From: Paenibacillus silvestris
GTDB taxonomy: Bacteria > Bacillota > Bacilli > Paenibacillales > NBRC-103111
Direction of reading: 5' to 3'
DNA: 64,000 nt
NCBI RefSeq assembly: GCF_009882985.1
Contig: NZ_WTUZ01000010.1
Span: forward strand, 806,352 to 870,351
The notes below the pieces were generated by a model that did no database searches, was not told where the DNA came from, and saw nothing but the letters and a program-made list of their open reading frames with translations. Shown piece by piece: positions 34,647 to 43,526 of this stretch. The position numbers were made by a program, and so were the translations under genes. How positions within the stretch are numbered: the first letter of the stretch is position 1; every line of letters begins with the position of its first letter.

Positions 34647-35191
34647 CCCCGAACACCTCCTTTCTGATATTCTTGGAGCAACAATTGTAACTGCTGTCTA
34701 GCTCGAAATAAGTAAGACTTCACCGTATTTAGCGGTAAATTTAAAGATTCGGCAATTTCATGATACGAAAAGTCCTGCAAATAACGGAGTACAACAACAG
34801 ACCGATGGTGCTCGGGAAGCTTATCGATTGCTTCTCGAATATCTTTGGCTAAATAGCCAGACATAATTTCATATTCAACATTTTGCTCTGCAGTAAACGT
34901 CATATCATGCTCATCAATAGAAACCGTAGGTTTCGCCTTGCGAAATTTATCGATGCAGATGTTCGTTACAATCCGCTGTACCCACGTCTTAAACAACGCC
35001 TTTTCTTCGTATGAATTAATTTTGGTATAAATCCGAAGGAGCGCCTCCTGTGAAGCATCGAGGGCATCTTGTTCATTATTCAAAATATAATAAGCGGTTC
35101 GATAGACGTGAGACTCAATTTCTCGCAATAGGGTAATGAGTGCATCACGATCACCGGCCTGAGCTCTTTTAACCAGTTCGGGTGCTACCAC
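34643..35191 (-). CDS. ECF RNA polymerase sigma factor (SigW-like)
   Basis: A 182-residue ECF sigma factor. Region 2 shows VYRTAYYILNNEQDALDASQ and LFKTWVQRIVTNICIDKFRK. Region 4 shows LPEHHRSVVVLRYLQDFSYH and the recognition helix in LPLNTVKSYLFRARQQL. The GTG at 35191 has AGGGAGG 7 bases upstream; an upstream TTG overlaps that site and was rejected. It is coupled to the anti-sigma gene and divergent from the ger operon. Which genes it controls cannot be read here apart from a possible self-promoter. Confidence 0.93.
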   Translation of the reverse strand: MVAPELVKRAQAGDRDALITLLREIESHVYRTAYYILNNEQDALDASQEALLRIYTKINSYEEKALFKTWVQRIVTNICIDKFRKAKPTVSIDEHDMTFTAEQNVEYEIMSGYLAKDIREAIDKLPEHHRSVVVLRYLQDFSYHEIAESLNLPLNTVKSYLFRARQQLQLLLQEYQKGGVRG

Positions 35192-35219
35192 TGGGATCCC
35201 TCCCTCTTGCAATCTTACA

Positions 35220-35246
35220 GACGCAGCAACGTCTCATAATGTTGCA
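35220..35246 (-). promoter_or_regulatory. Possible ECF-type autoregulatory promoter
   Basis: On the minus strand TGCAAC and CGTC stand 17 bases apart just upstream of the sigma gene, resembling the TGAAAC-N16/17-CGTC pattern of SigW-type promoters. GCAAC/GTTGC also form an inverted repeat here. The remainder of the roughly 335-base gap to the ger operon shows no other clear signal. Confidence 0.3.
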
Positions 35247-35526
35247 GTATTTTAGAATAAAAAATATAAAGGCTGTTTGCAACTTCCAGAATAACAAACT
35301 TTCACGAATAAATACACTTCTTAGACGTAAAAGAAGCGTGTTAGTTTAATCCATGCGGATGAATTTCGCTCATCCCCTTTCTGCTTTTGGTCAAATTACT
35401 CTTCATTCTAAGCCTTTTTCGAAGTTCGAAAAGTACTATGTTTGTGTAGTACCATACAAAAACCGTTTATTTCTAACTAAAGTGGTAAATATTACTGAGA
35501 AGCTACTTATAAGCGGAGGGCTTGCC

Positions 35527-37089
35527 GTGTTCAAACAACTATTCGGAAGAAGACGCATGTCTCACAGCAGCATAACGAAATCCCAATCCAAAACGTCATC
35601 TTCAGATCAAACGAAAGTCATGCTGCCTACTCTGCAGGATAACCTAAATACGATAAGAACACTGCTGCACCAGCCCAGCGACCTGATTATAAGACAATTT
35701 ACGGTTGGCCAAGAAGAGTATCCTTGCGCAATCGTCTGCATTGATGGACTTGTAGATACGACGCTTGTTAATGAACAGCTTATTAATCCGATGCTTCATT
35801 CCGCCCTGCAGCCTGTAGGCTCTGCCTTGGAGCTATTAAACACCTTGACGCAGCAAATTCTAACTTCTTTTGAGATCGAAACAGGTGAACTCCTCGATGA
35901 AGCACTTTTAGAGATCCTTTCCGGAAACACCTTGATTTTATTGGACAATCTATCTCAGTACATCATAGTTACTAGCAACGGCTGGAAATCCCGAGGTATT
36001 GAGGAACCGCAGACGGAATCCATCATCCGTGGACCGCGGATCGGTTTCACAGAAGATTTACGAACAAATACCGCGATGCTCAGAAGACGAATCAAAGAAA
36101 CCAATCTTGTTTTTGACACTTTTCAAATCGGCCGAAGAGCCAGAAGAAAAGTCGTTGTCACCTATATTGCTGATATCGTACATCCGGATCTAGTAAAAGA
36201 GGTTGTGCGGCGCATCAATAGTATTGATATAGACGATATTGAAGGTTCCGGCTATTTGGAGCAATGGATCACGGATAGTTTTCTAAGCCCCTTCCCAGTC
36301 ATTTTGAATACAGAACGACCTGACAAAGTTTCCGGTGCTCTCCTCCAAGGACGTGTCGCCATTCTAGTTGACGGTGATCCCTTTTCGCTCATTTTGCCGA
36401 TTACGTTTTCATCCAGCCTGCAATCCCCTGAGGATTACTATCAAAACTGGTTGATCTCAACGCTAACTAGGATTCTGCGATTAATATCAGCTTTTATTGC
36501 CACCTTCCTGCCTGCGCTGTATATTGCATTACTTGAATTTCACCATGGGATGATTCCTTCCAAACTTGCCTTCTCTATTGCCGGGGCGCGAGAAGGCGTG
36601 CCGTTTCCAGCCGTTATCGAAGCATTCGTCATGGAATTCACATTAGAGCTGTTACGAGAAGCAGGGCTGCGCTTGCCTAAACCCATTGGCCAAACGATCG
36701 GAATCGTAGGCGGTTTAGTGATTGGAGAATCCGCGGTGGCTGCCGGTATGGTTAGTCCCGTCATGGTTATTGTTGTTGCTGTCACTGCCATAGCCTCTTT
36801 CTCGCTGCCTTCCTATTCCTTTGCCATATCCCTGCGCGTCATGCGATTCGGCATCATGTTGTTCGCGGCATTCCTTGGATTGTACGGCATCATTCTGGCT
36901 TATATCATGATCAACATCCATATCGTTAATCTAAAAAGCTTTGGAATTCCGTACTCCACACCCTTTGCGCCTCTGTTCATTCGCGACTGGAAAGATCTCG
37001 TCCTGCGTGCTCCTCTTCACTTCATGAAGAAACGGCCGCAAATGCTTCAAACTAATAACGAGGACAGAATGAAAGTTAAGGAGAAATAA
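35527..37089 (+). CDS. Germinant receptor A subunit (GerAA/GerKA family)
   Basis: A 520-residue subunit of an inner-spore-membrane germinant receptor. The hydrophilic N-terminal half includes DNLSQYIIVTSNGWKSRGIE and RTNTAMLRRRIKETNL (usual EPxTExxIRGPRxGFTEDLxxN block, here ESIIRGPRIGFTEDLRTNT). The C-terminal half has about five membrane segments, including the FHHGMIPSKLAFSIAGAREG block. The GTG at 35527 has GGAGGG 6 bases upstream; the frame is open 58 codons further but without a binding site and beyond the family's usual start. Confidence 0.93.
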   Translation: MFKQLFGRRRMSHSSITKSQSKTSSSDQTKVMLPTLQDNLNTIRTLLHQPSDLIIRQFTVGQEEYPCAIVCIDGLVDTTLVNEQLINPMLHSALQPVGSALELLNTLTQQILTSFEIETGELLDEALLEILSGNTLILLDNLSQYIIVTSNGWKSRGIEEPQTESIIRGPRIGFTEDLRTNTAMLRRRIKETNLVFDTFQIGRRARRKVVVTYIADIVHPDLVKEVVRRINSIDIDDIEGSGYLEQWITDSFLSPFPVILNTERPDKVSGALLQGRVAILVDGDPFSLILPITFSSSLQSPEDYYQNWLISTLTRILRLISAFIATFLPALYIALLEFHHGMIPSKLAFSIAGAREGVPFPAVIEAFVMEFTLELLREAGLRLPKPIGQTIGIVGGLVIGESAVAAGMVSPVMVIVVAVTAIASFSLPSYSFAISLRVMRFGIMLFAAFLGLYGIILAYIMINIHIVNLKSFGIPYSTPFAPLFIRDWKDLVLRAPLHFMKKRPQMLQTNNEDRMKVKEK

Positions 37090-37092
37090 AGA

Positions 37093-38202
37093 ATGAAGTC
37101 TTTTGAATACGGGGATAAAGAGATCGGCTTATTGGATATTTCCATTACGGTGACATCAATGATTATTGGCGTTGGCATTCTGATGCTCCCACGCGAGTTA
37201 GCGAAAACAGTCCAAGGATCGGACGGTTGGATATCTATGATCTCAGCAGGCATACTTGCCATCGGGGTCGCTTGGATACTCGCCAAAATTGCAACGCATT
37301 TCAGCACTCAAGGTTACTATGCCTATGCAACTGCCGCGGTTACAAAGCCGATTGCCTTTGCTGCCATTTTATTCTTATCACTCTACTTTCTTTCCTTTTG
37401 CGCTTTTGAAGTTAGGGCTATCGCGAATATTGCCAAACAATACTTATTTGAAACAACGCCTGTAGAGGTCATTGCCTTTGCTTTTTTAATGGTAAACGTA
37501 TATGCCGTTAGCGGCAGCCGCGTAGGACTAATTCGTTTAAATATTTTATTTATCCCGATCGTACTCTTTGTCACGGTGCTCGTTCTCCTCTTTAGCCTTG
37601 GCATGGTCGATGTGAAAGAACTAAAACCGTTTTTTACGACGGACTGGAAATCGTTAGCCTCTGCCACGAAAACGACCGCTTTCTCACTTTTAGGCTTTGA
37701 AGTCATCCTATTCTACATTACGATGATGAATCGACCAAAAGATGCTCCCAAAGCAGTTGCTATTGGAGTGCTTATCCCTCTCGTGCTTTATACATCCATT
37801 TATCTTGTCTGTGTAGGTGTTTTTTCTCAACTCGCACTGCCGGAAATCACCTATCCTGCCGTAGAACTTGCTAAGGAAATGACGATTCCAGGAGAATTCT
37901 TTGAACGGTTTGAATCCATCTTTTTTACCATCTGGATTATGGCTGTGTTTACAACAACCGTAATGGCTTATGATTGTACGATTTATGGCCTTCGTTCTTT
38001 ATTTACCAAGCCTAAGCATAAGACATGGGTATTTATCCTTAGTCCAATCATCTATCTATTGTGTATGTACCCGAAAAATTTATCTGATTTTAGTAAAATG
38101 AGCACCCTCATTAGTTACACAGGTATAGTGGTGAGCATTCTGTTTCCAATACTCATTCATGCAGTTGCCAAGCTTCGAGGAGTGAAGAGTGATGCATCCT
38201 AA
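37093..38202 (+). CDS. Germinant receptor B subunit (GerAB-type permease)
   Basis: A 369-residue membrane protein of the amino acid/polyamine/organocation-like spore germination permease family, with about ten membrane segments. The start ISITVTSMIIGVGILMLPRE is the typical first helix that contributes to germinant binding. AAGGAG lies 9 bases before the ATG, and the gene begins 3 bases after the A subunit gene. It partners with the A and C subunits; the germinant cannot be predicted. Confidence 0.95.
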   Translation: MKSFEYGDKEIGLLDISITVTSMIIGVGILMLPRELAKTVQGSDGWISMISAGILAIGVAWILAKIATHFSTQGYYAYATAAVTKPIAFAAILFLSLYFLSFCAFEVRAIANIAKQYLFETTPVEVIAFAFLMVNVYAVSGSRVGLIRLNILFIPIVLFVTVLVLLFSLGMVDVKELKPFFTTDWKSLASATKTTAFSLLGFEVILFYITMMNRPKDAPKAVAIGVLIPLVLYTSIYLVCVGVFSQLALPEITYPAVELAKEMTIPGEFFERFESIFFTIWIMAVFTTTVMAYDCTIYGLRSLFTKPKHKTWVFILSPIIYLLCMYPKNLSDFSKMSTLISYTGIVVSILFPILIHAVAKLRGVKSDAS

Positions 38203-39391
38203 GAAAATTCTCTGCACGCTGTGTCTCGGCTGCACATTGTCAATTCTGACAGGCTGTTGGGACCGCGTGGAAATTAATCAACGAGGCTTTGTCGTTGGAG
38301 TCGCTATTGACAAACCGGAGAGGGATAACTCAAAAAATATATACAAAGGTACCTATCAAATGATTGTACCCGGCGGCCTAAAACAAAGCAGCGGCAGTAC
38401 CACCGGGCAAAGCAACAACATGAATCCGCATGCCGGACAGGCTTATTTTAATATCGCTACGACAGAAAATTCAATGCCAGCAATTGCTTCTAGAATATCA
38501 GGAAGGACTAGCAGAACCCCTTATTTTGAACACTTGCGAATGATCATCATTTCTAGCGATGTAGCTAAAAATAAATCGAATCTTCCCGATGTGCTTGATT
38601 TTTTCCTGCGAAATAGCCAAATGCGGCGTGGTGTGCAAATTCTGATCGCCGATGGGAAAGCCTCCGACATACTCGGCATTTTCCCAAACAATGAATCAAC
38701 GCCAATTGATTATATCTCCTCGATAGCCAAGAACAATCAAAAAACGAATTATATGCTTCCCGAATCACGGATTGGCGATGTGCACGAATTTTTAATTAAA
38801 CATGAGAGCTTTGTCTTACAGACAATTAAAAAGGAAGATGGGGGCGTAACTCTAAATGGAAGCGCCTTATTCGACGGAACCTCCAAGCAATTGCTCGGTT
38901 TCTTAACCGGAGAAGAAACCCAAGGACTAAACTTTATTACGAAACGAGTGAAAGGCGGAATCCTTGAATCCAACATCAATGATCAAATCGTCGGCTTTAA
39001 AGTTGAACGCTCCAATCGAAAGTTTTACGTCCAACAAACAAGTCCGGGGCATATGAAATTTACAATTAAAATTACAGCCGAAGGAACTTTGGATAAGTCT
39101 ATCACCAACATCGATCCTTCTGACGGGAAAACCGTAGAGGCGCTAGAGCAAAGCTTGGAAGACAAGCTTACATCCACGACCAATAAAACAATCAAAAAAT
39201 TGCAGCATTCCTACAAAAAAGACGCACTCGGCCTAGGTCCTTATCTATTCCAGGATCATAATAAAATGTGGAAACCGCTTGCTGAGAATTGGGAAACGGG
39301 TGAGAACTTGTTTACCCAAGCACAGGTCGACGTACAAGTCAAAGTGATTATCCGACGGATTGGCAATATTTTCGAATCAACAAAGGAGTAG
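38192..39391 (+). CDS. Germinant receptor C subunit, Ger(x)C lipoprotein
   Basis: A 399-residue lipoprotein. The signal peptide ends in the lipobox LTGC (Cys22), followed by WDRVEINQRGFVVGVAIDK, the GerAC hallmark. The rest is the three-domain Ger(x)C fold. The ATG at 38192 follows GAGGAGTG; it overlaps the B subunit gene by 11 bases. It is needed for receptor assembly in known systems. Confidence 0.94.
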   Translation: MHPKKILCTLCLGCTLSILTGCWDRVEINQRGFVVGVAIDKPERDNSKNIYKGTYQMIVPGGLKQSSGSTTGQSNNMNPHAGQAYFNIATTENSMPAIASRISGRTSRTPYFEHLRMIIISSDVAKNKSNLPDVLDFFLRNSQMRRGVQILIADGKASDILGIFPNNESTPIDYISSIAKNNQKTNYMLPESRIGDVHEFLIKHESFVLQTIKKEDGGVTLNGSALFDGTSKQLLGFLTGEETQGLNFITKRVKGGILESNINDQIVGFKVERSNRKFYVQQTSPGHMKFTIKITAEGTLDKSITNIDPSDGKTVEALEQSLEDKLTSTTNKTIKKLQHSYKKDALGLGPYLFQDHNKMWKPLAENWETGENLFTQAQVDVQVKVIIRRIGNIFESTKE

Positions 39392-39397
39392 TCCGCC

Positions 39398-39583
39398 ATG
39401 TGGTCAACATTTTTAGGCGTAATGCCTTCTGGATTGGTTTTAATCTGTACAATCTTAGCTTTTGTAGTACCACTTGGTACTTATTTCATTAATCAGCTCC
39501 TTCACAAAAACGGAGACCCGCCCTGGAAGCAGCCAAACGAGACTGATCGGCAGCAATCAAAGAGCCCGGAGGCTAAGCCTTAA
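39398..39583 (+). CDS. 61-residue single-pass membrane protein, fourth gene of the ger operon
   Basis: The product has one membrane segment (residues about 10-32, GLVLICTILAFVVPLGTYF) and a short hydrophilic tail rich in Pro, Asn and Gln. It begins 6 bases after the C subunit gene with AAAGGAG 9 bases upstream, so it is part of the operon. Small D-type subunits are known to modulate some Ger receptors; whether this belongs to that class is inferred from position and topology. Confidence 0.72.
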   Translation: MWSTFLGVMPSGLVLICTILAFVVPLGTYFINQLLHKNGDPPWKQPNETDRQQSKSPEAKP

Positions 39584-39610
39584 TGATCATACAGGGAAGA
39601 CGATTGCTTT

Positions 39611-42142
39611 TCAGTCTGCTTCATTCATTTTGGTACGCGAAACTATGCCTTCCTTACGCACTTCTAACTGCACCTCTCCCATCTGGTCCGTTCGAAATAT
39701 TTGCGTTCCCATATTGCTTAAACGGTCCAAGACATCTGGTGCAGGATGACCATATAGATTTCCGGCTCCTACTGAAATTACAGCCGTTCGGGGCTGCCAA
39801 TAATCCAGCCATTCCTGCGAAGATGAGTATTTGCTGCCGTGGTGAGCTATTTTTAAAACATCGAGACGATCACCATGCTCCTTGTTCTCTTTCAGACGAC
39901 TCAGCAGTGCCAGCTCCGAATCTTTCCCCATGTCCCCCGTAAACAGCCACTTCGTCCCCATCATTTCCAGCAGGATTACAACGGAAAACTCGTTTTGATC
40001 CTCCACAACCTCTGCATATTCCACTGTTTCTATAAAAGGATACAGCACCCGTAGTCGGGTTACAGGATCCACTTGAATCCAATCGCTTTGCTCTCCAGCA
40101 AGCAACGCAAATTTACGATCTATAGCTGTTCGGAATAGCTTCTCTATGCCCTTATTCGGATTGTAGGTACCGTTGAACATAAATTGCTTAACCGGAATTT
40201 GTTCGATAACAGCCTGAAGCCCACCGCTGTGATCGGCATCTTCATGTGACAGCACGAGTAAATCCAATTGATGAACACCACGTTTTTTGAGCAAAGGAAC
40301 CAGCAGTTTTTTTCCTACTTCATAAGGATCTTTTCGCGCTTTCCAACCCTCGCCAGCTTTGCTGAACGTAATTGTTCCCCCGCCATCCATAAGAAGATTC
40401 CGGCCATACGGCGTCCGAACCAATATGGCATCCCCTTGACCTACATCCATAAATTGAACAAGTCCAGTCCTCTCGAGTCGATCAGGAGAATAACCAATCC
40501 ACAATAGAATAACGAAGCCTCCTACAGCAAGCCATAAGCCTATTAACCTTTTCCCGCCTGATCGATCTTCTAAAATCTCTAACCTAATCGGGGGCTCACT
40601 CCTATTCACGAGAAGCCATCTCCGCCAAAATCCATAAATGCCAATCAGGAGCAGGTAATAAAAAACAATCCACGCCAAGCTCGGAGTAGGCCAAATCTGT
40701 TTAAATTGGTGCAGCTGCTGCAGCCTGTCTGTCGACCAAAAAATGGCTTCATTGAACCAAGATATGAGCCACCCCATCCCTCTCCCTGCCGGCAAATAGA
40801 GAAGTCCCGCTAGAACTGCCACAATGCCAGCAGGAAAGACAACCAAGCTGATAATTGGAACCAGAACGGCATTAGCCAACCAGGAAAGCAAGGAAAATTG
40901 ATTGAAATAATAGATCGATACTGGAAAGGAAACGAATTGCGAAACTAGTGTAATGGATGCTGTGTTTCTTAAAACAGTTGAGGTCATCCATCCTTCCAGC
41001 AAATTGTTTACACGCTGCACACCGAGAATAAGTCCAAGAGTGACTAGAAAAGAAAGCTGAAAACTGACGTCCAGCAAGAAATAAGGATTCCAGATCAGCA
41101 TGATCCAGGCGACGATCGCCATGCTATGCAACACATCCTTCGTTGCTCCTTTCCTTGCCGCGTACAGTGCCACCATGGCCATAAGCCCCGCCCTTACAAT
41201 GGAAGGGGATGCTCCTGTCAGCAGAATGTAGAAGGGCAGCAACCAGAAGCATATGCGCAAGTAAGTTTCTTTGGAGAGCTTTAGGCGTCGCATGCCCCAG
41301 AAGCAAGCGCCTAGAAACACAGCAACATTCAATCCTGATATGGCTAAAATGTGGGTAAGTCCCAGCTCCGAAAACTGCTGGAAGCGCTCTGGATCCAGAT
41401 CGTCAGTCAACCCGATCAGCATGCTCTTCATGAACCCCGCCTGCGGCGCGGGGAAAATCAGGTCCATGCGGCGGCTCAGGCTCTCCCGCAGCATGTCGTT
41501 CCAGCGCAGCAGCTGAACTGCGCTGAAGCGTGCAGCCGCAGGCTGCACCTGCGCCTGATCCACCCCTTTGGCTGTAAGCTGCCAATGGGTGTGGTGAAGG
41601 CGCAGATATCGGCGGTAGTCGAAGCCGCCGAAGTTGCGTGCCGGGGACGGGCTGCGCAGCGTCCCCGTGAGCGTCAGGGCGTCGCCTCGGCGCCACGCCG
41701 ACGCCACCTCCTGCTGCGCCTGCGCCAGCAAGCGCAGCGAGACCTGTACGCTTTCCCCGCCGAGCGGGAAAGCGCGGTCCTCCTGGAAGCGGATAGACTC
41801 CGCTTCCACGGTAAAGCTGACCCTGTCGCCATCGACGGTGACAGGGGAACTGAATCGGCCGAGCAGCGTGACTTCGCGGCCGTCCGGGTTTGCCTGCTGC
41901 GCGTGGGGCAGCAGGGCTGTGACGTTGCGCTGGTCGGTCCATTGGAAGTAGCCGTAGGCTGCTCCGACCAGCAGGAGAGCGCACAGCGGCTGTCTGCCGG
42001 GCAGCCGCAGCAGCTGGATGACGACGAGCGCGGCAAGCATTAGCGCGCTCGTCGTCATCGACAGCCACGGCAGCTCGCTATAGAGCGCGAGCACGTAGCC
42101 AGTTATCCACAGACAGCATCCAAGAACAACTGGTCGTTTCAT
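39611..42142 (-). CDS. comEC: DNA uptake channel ComEC/Rec2
   Basis: Forms the membrane channel for single-stranded DNA in transformation. The 843-residue protein has N-terminal membrane segments and an OB-like outer domain (residues about 80-210). The competence core follows with GLTHILAISGLNVAVFLGAC and GASPSIVRAGLMAMVALYAA. The C-terminal metallo-beta-lactamase domain has LSHEDADHSGG, TGDMGKDSE and KIAHHGSKYSS. The first 700 bases are much GC-richer than the rest. GGGAGG lies 10 bases before the ATG. Its 3' end is 27 bases from the convergent ger operon. Confidence 0.95.
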   Translation of the reverse strand: MKRPVVLGCCLWITGYVLALYSELPWLSMTTSALMLAALVVIQLLRLPGRQPLCALLLVGAAYGYFQWTDQRNVTALLPHAQQANPDGREVTLLGRFSSPVTVDGDRVSFTVEAESIRFQEDRAFPLGGESVQVSLRLLAQAQQEVASAWRRGDALTLTGTLRSPSPARNFGGFDYRRYLRLHHTHWQLTAKGVDQAQVQPAAARFSAVQLLRWNDMLRESLSRRMDLIFPAPQAGFMKSMLIGLTDDLDPERFQQFSELGLTHILAISGLNVAVFLGACFWGMRRLKLSKETYLRICFWLLPFYILLTGASPSIVRAGLMAMVALYAARKGATKDVLHSMAIVAWIMLIWNPYFLLDVSFQLSFLVTLGLILGVQRVNNLLEGWMTSTVLRNTASITLVSQFVSFPVSIYYFNQFSLLSWLANAVLVPIISLVVFPAGIVAVLAGLLYLPAGRGMGWLISWFNEAIFWSTDRLQQLHQFKQIWPTPSLAWIVFYYLLLIGIYGFWRRWLLVNRSEPPIRLEILEDRSGGKRLIGLWLAVGGFVILLWIGYSPDRLERTGLVQFMDVGQGDAILVRTPYGRNLLMDGGGTITFSKAGEGWKARKDPYEVGKKLLVPLLKKRGVHQLDLLVLSHEDADHSGGLQAVIEQIPVKQFMFNGTYNPNKGIEKLFRTAIDRKFALLAGEQSDWIQVDPVTRLRVLYPFIETVEYAEVVEDQNEFSVVILLEMMGTKWLFTGDMGKDSELALLSRLKENKEHGDRLDVLKIAHHGSKYSSSQEWLDYWQPRTAVISVGAGNLYGHPAPDVLDRLSNMGTQIFRTDQMGEVQLEVRKEGIVSRTKMNEAD

Positions 42143-42166
42143 TTTGAGCAGATTCCTCCCTTCAGA

Positions 42167-42223
42167 CTAAAAAAACCTCATTTCAGATGAGCCTTTTGAA
42201 TAGGCTGCTGCTGAAATGAGGTT
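42167..42223 (-). terminator. Terminator between comEB and comEC
   Basis: On the minus strand AACCTCATTTCAG pairs perfectly with CTGAAATGAGGTT across a loop with an inner AGCC/GGCT stem, followed by TTTTTTTAG. It begins 27 bases past comEB and ends only 25 bases before comEC. Confidence 0.85.
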
Positions 42224-42249
42224 CTTCCTCACTATCGATTTAATTGGAT

Positions 42250-42762
42250 CTAATTCACGACGTCAGATACTGTACCTGGTGGAGGCTCGTACCCTTCCAT
42301 GGATCGGAAGTTGATGCCTCTAGCCAACATTAACTGAATGACTTTCTCATGATCTTTCGGGTAACCGCGATGGAAGACAATCTCGGTCACACCGCTGTTT
42401 GCGAGCATATTTGCACAAGTCCAGCAGGGCTGATCGGTGACATAGACGGTAGAGCCCTCGCGATCTTCGCGATCTGTAAACAGAAGAAGATTCTGCTCGG
42501 CGTGGATGGTGCGGATACAGCGCTGCTTGCGCACGACTTCCTCTACCTCTTCCACTACTTTCAGCTCGATTTCTTCGACAAGCATGCAGCCTGCTTCTGT
42601 ACAATCAGCTACCCCCATCGGAGCGCCGTTGTAAGCAGTTCCGAGCAGCTTTTTACCTTGAACGAGCACAGCCCCTACGTGCCGTCGATTACATCTGGAG
42701 CGCGTGGAAGCCATATAGGCAATATCTAGAAAGTAAGTGTCCCAATCTTTACGGACGCTCAT
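42250..42762 (-). CDS. comEB: ComEB dCMP deaminase-family protein
   Basis: A 170-residue cytidine/deoxycytidylate deaminase-fold protein. Zinc site: IHAEQNLLL (His and catalytic Glu) and PCWTCANML (two Cys). The N-terminus SVRKDWDTYFLDIAYMASTR and RRHVGAVLV are typical of dCMP deaminase. ComEB is not strictly needed for transformation in B. subtilis but helps localise the uptake machinery. It lies between comEA and comEC, with the terminator on its comEC side. Confidence 0.95.
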   Translation of the reverse strand: MSVRKDWDTYFLDIAYMASTRSRCNRRHVGAVLVQGKKLLGTAYNGAPMGVADCTEAGCMLVEEIELKVVEEVEEVVRKQRCIRTIHAEQNLLLFTDREDREGSTVYVTDQPCWTCANMLANSGVTEIVFHRGYPKDHEKVIQLMLARGINFRSMEGYEPPPGTVSDVVN

Positions 42763-42849
42763 CGTAAGCTCCCCCTCCCATGTGTCCTTTATATTCCTTT
42801 TTTCATTTCTAGTATTCTCTCATACTTCATCTCAAAATGAAAGAAAGGA

Positions 42850-43353
42850 CTATATTGAAGTTACGTAAACAAGAGGCTTCAGCTTTTCCAGCATTTTATC
42901 CCCAATGCCCTTCACCTCTGTTAATTCTTCAACTTTCCTAAATTTTCCTTTGCTCATACGGTAATCCAGAATGGCTCTTGCCTTGCTCTCACCGATCCCA
43001 GGCAAATCATTTAATTGCTGAAGTGTTGCCGTATTCAAATCCAACAAACCGTGAGATGATGACGGCGATTCTGCAGGTATGTTTGTAGTTGAAGTAGCCG
43101 GGGCTACGTCTGGGCTTGAGACTTTAGGGGCAGCGGAGGCTTCAGGGGTTGACCGAGTTGCAGAAGCAGATGAGGCCGCCAGTGCTGTTTCCTCCCCTTC
43201 CACAATGAGAGCTTCTATTTGCGCATTCACCGGTTCAAAACCCGTCTGTATCATCGATGAACGTCCTCCTGTCACATAAGGCCACACGACAAAGAAGACA
43301 AAACAAACAATCATAGAAACATACAGAAATTTTCGATATCGAAATACAGTCAC
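42850..43353 (-). CDS. comEA: Competence DNA receptor ComEA
   Basis: Membrane-anchored receptor for incoming double-stranded DNA. The 167-residue protein has one membrane segment (residues about 9-30), a Ser/Ala/Pro/Thr-rich linker (55-100) and a C-terminal double helix-hairpin-helix (LNDLPGIGESKARAILDYR and LTEVKGIGDKMLEKLKPL). It is shorter than B. subtilis ComEA because the region before the linker is reduced. It starts at GTG with GGAGGG 5 bases upstream and is divergent from comER. Confidence 0.94.
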   Translation of the reverse strand: MTVFRYRKFLYVSMIVCFVFFVVWPYVTGGRSSMIQTGFEPVNAQIEALIVEGEETALAASSASATRSTPEASAAPKVSSPDVAPATSTTNIPAESPSSSHGLLDLNTATLQQLNDLPGIGESKARAILDYRMSKGKFRKVEELTEVKGIGDKMLEKLKPLVYVTSI

Positions 43354-43526
43354 AAGTTCCCTCCTAACATTGAAAATAAAAATTGCACAGTAAAAAACAT
43401 GCTAATCTTTCATAATGGCTGAGAAGCATGCATATACATGAAAAAGCATCCGAATGGCATCCAAAACTGACCCCGTTCTATAAATATTAATGAAAGTGAC
43501 TGATTTTTTTCGGGAGGGATTACTAG

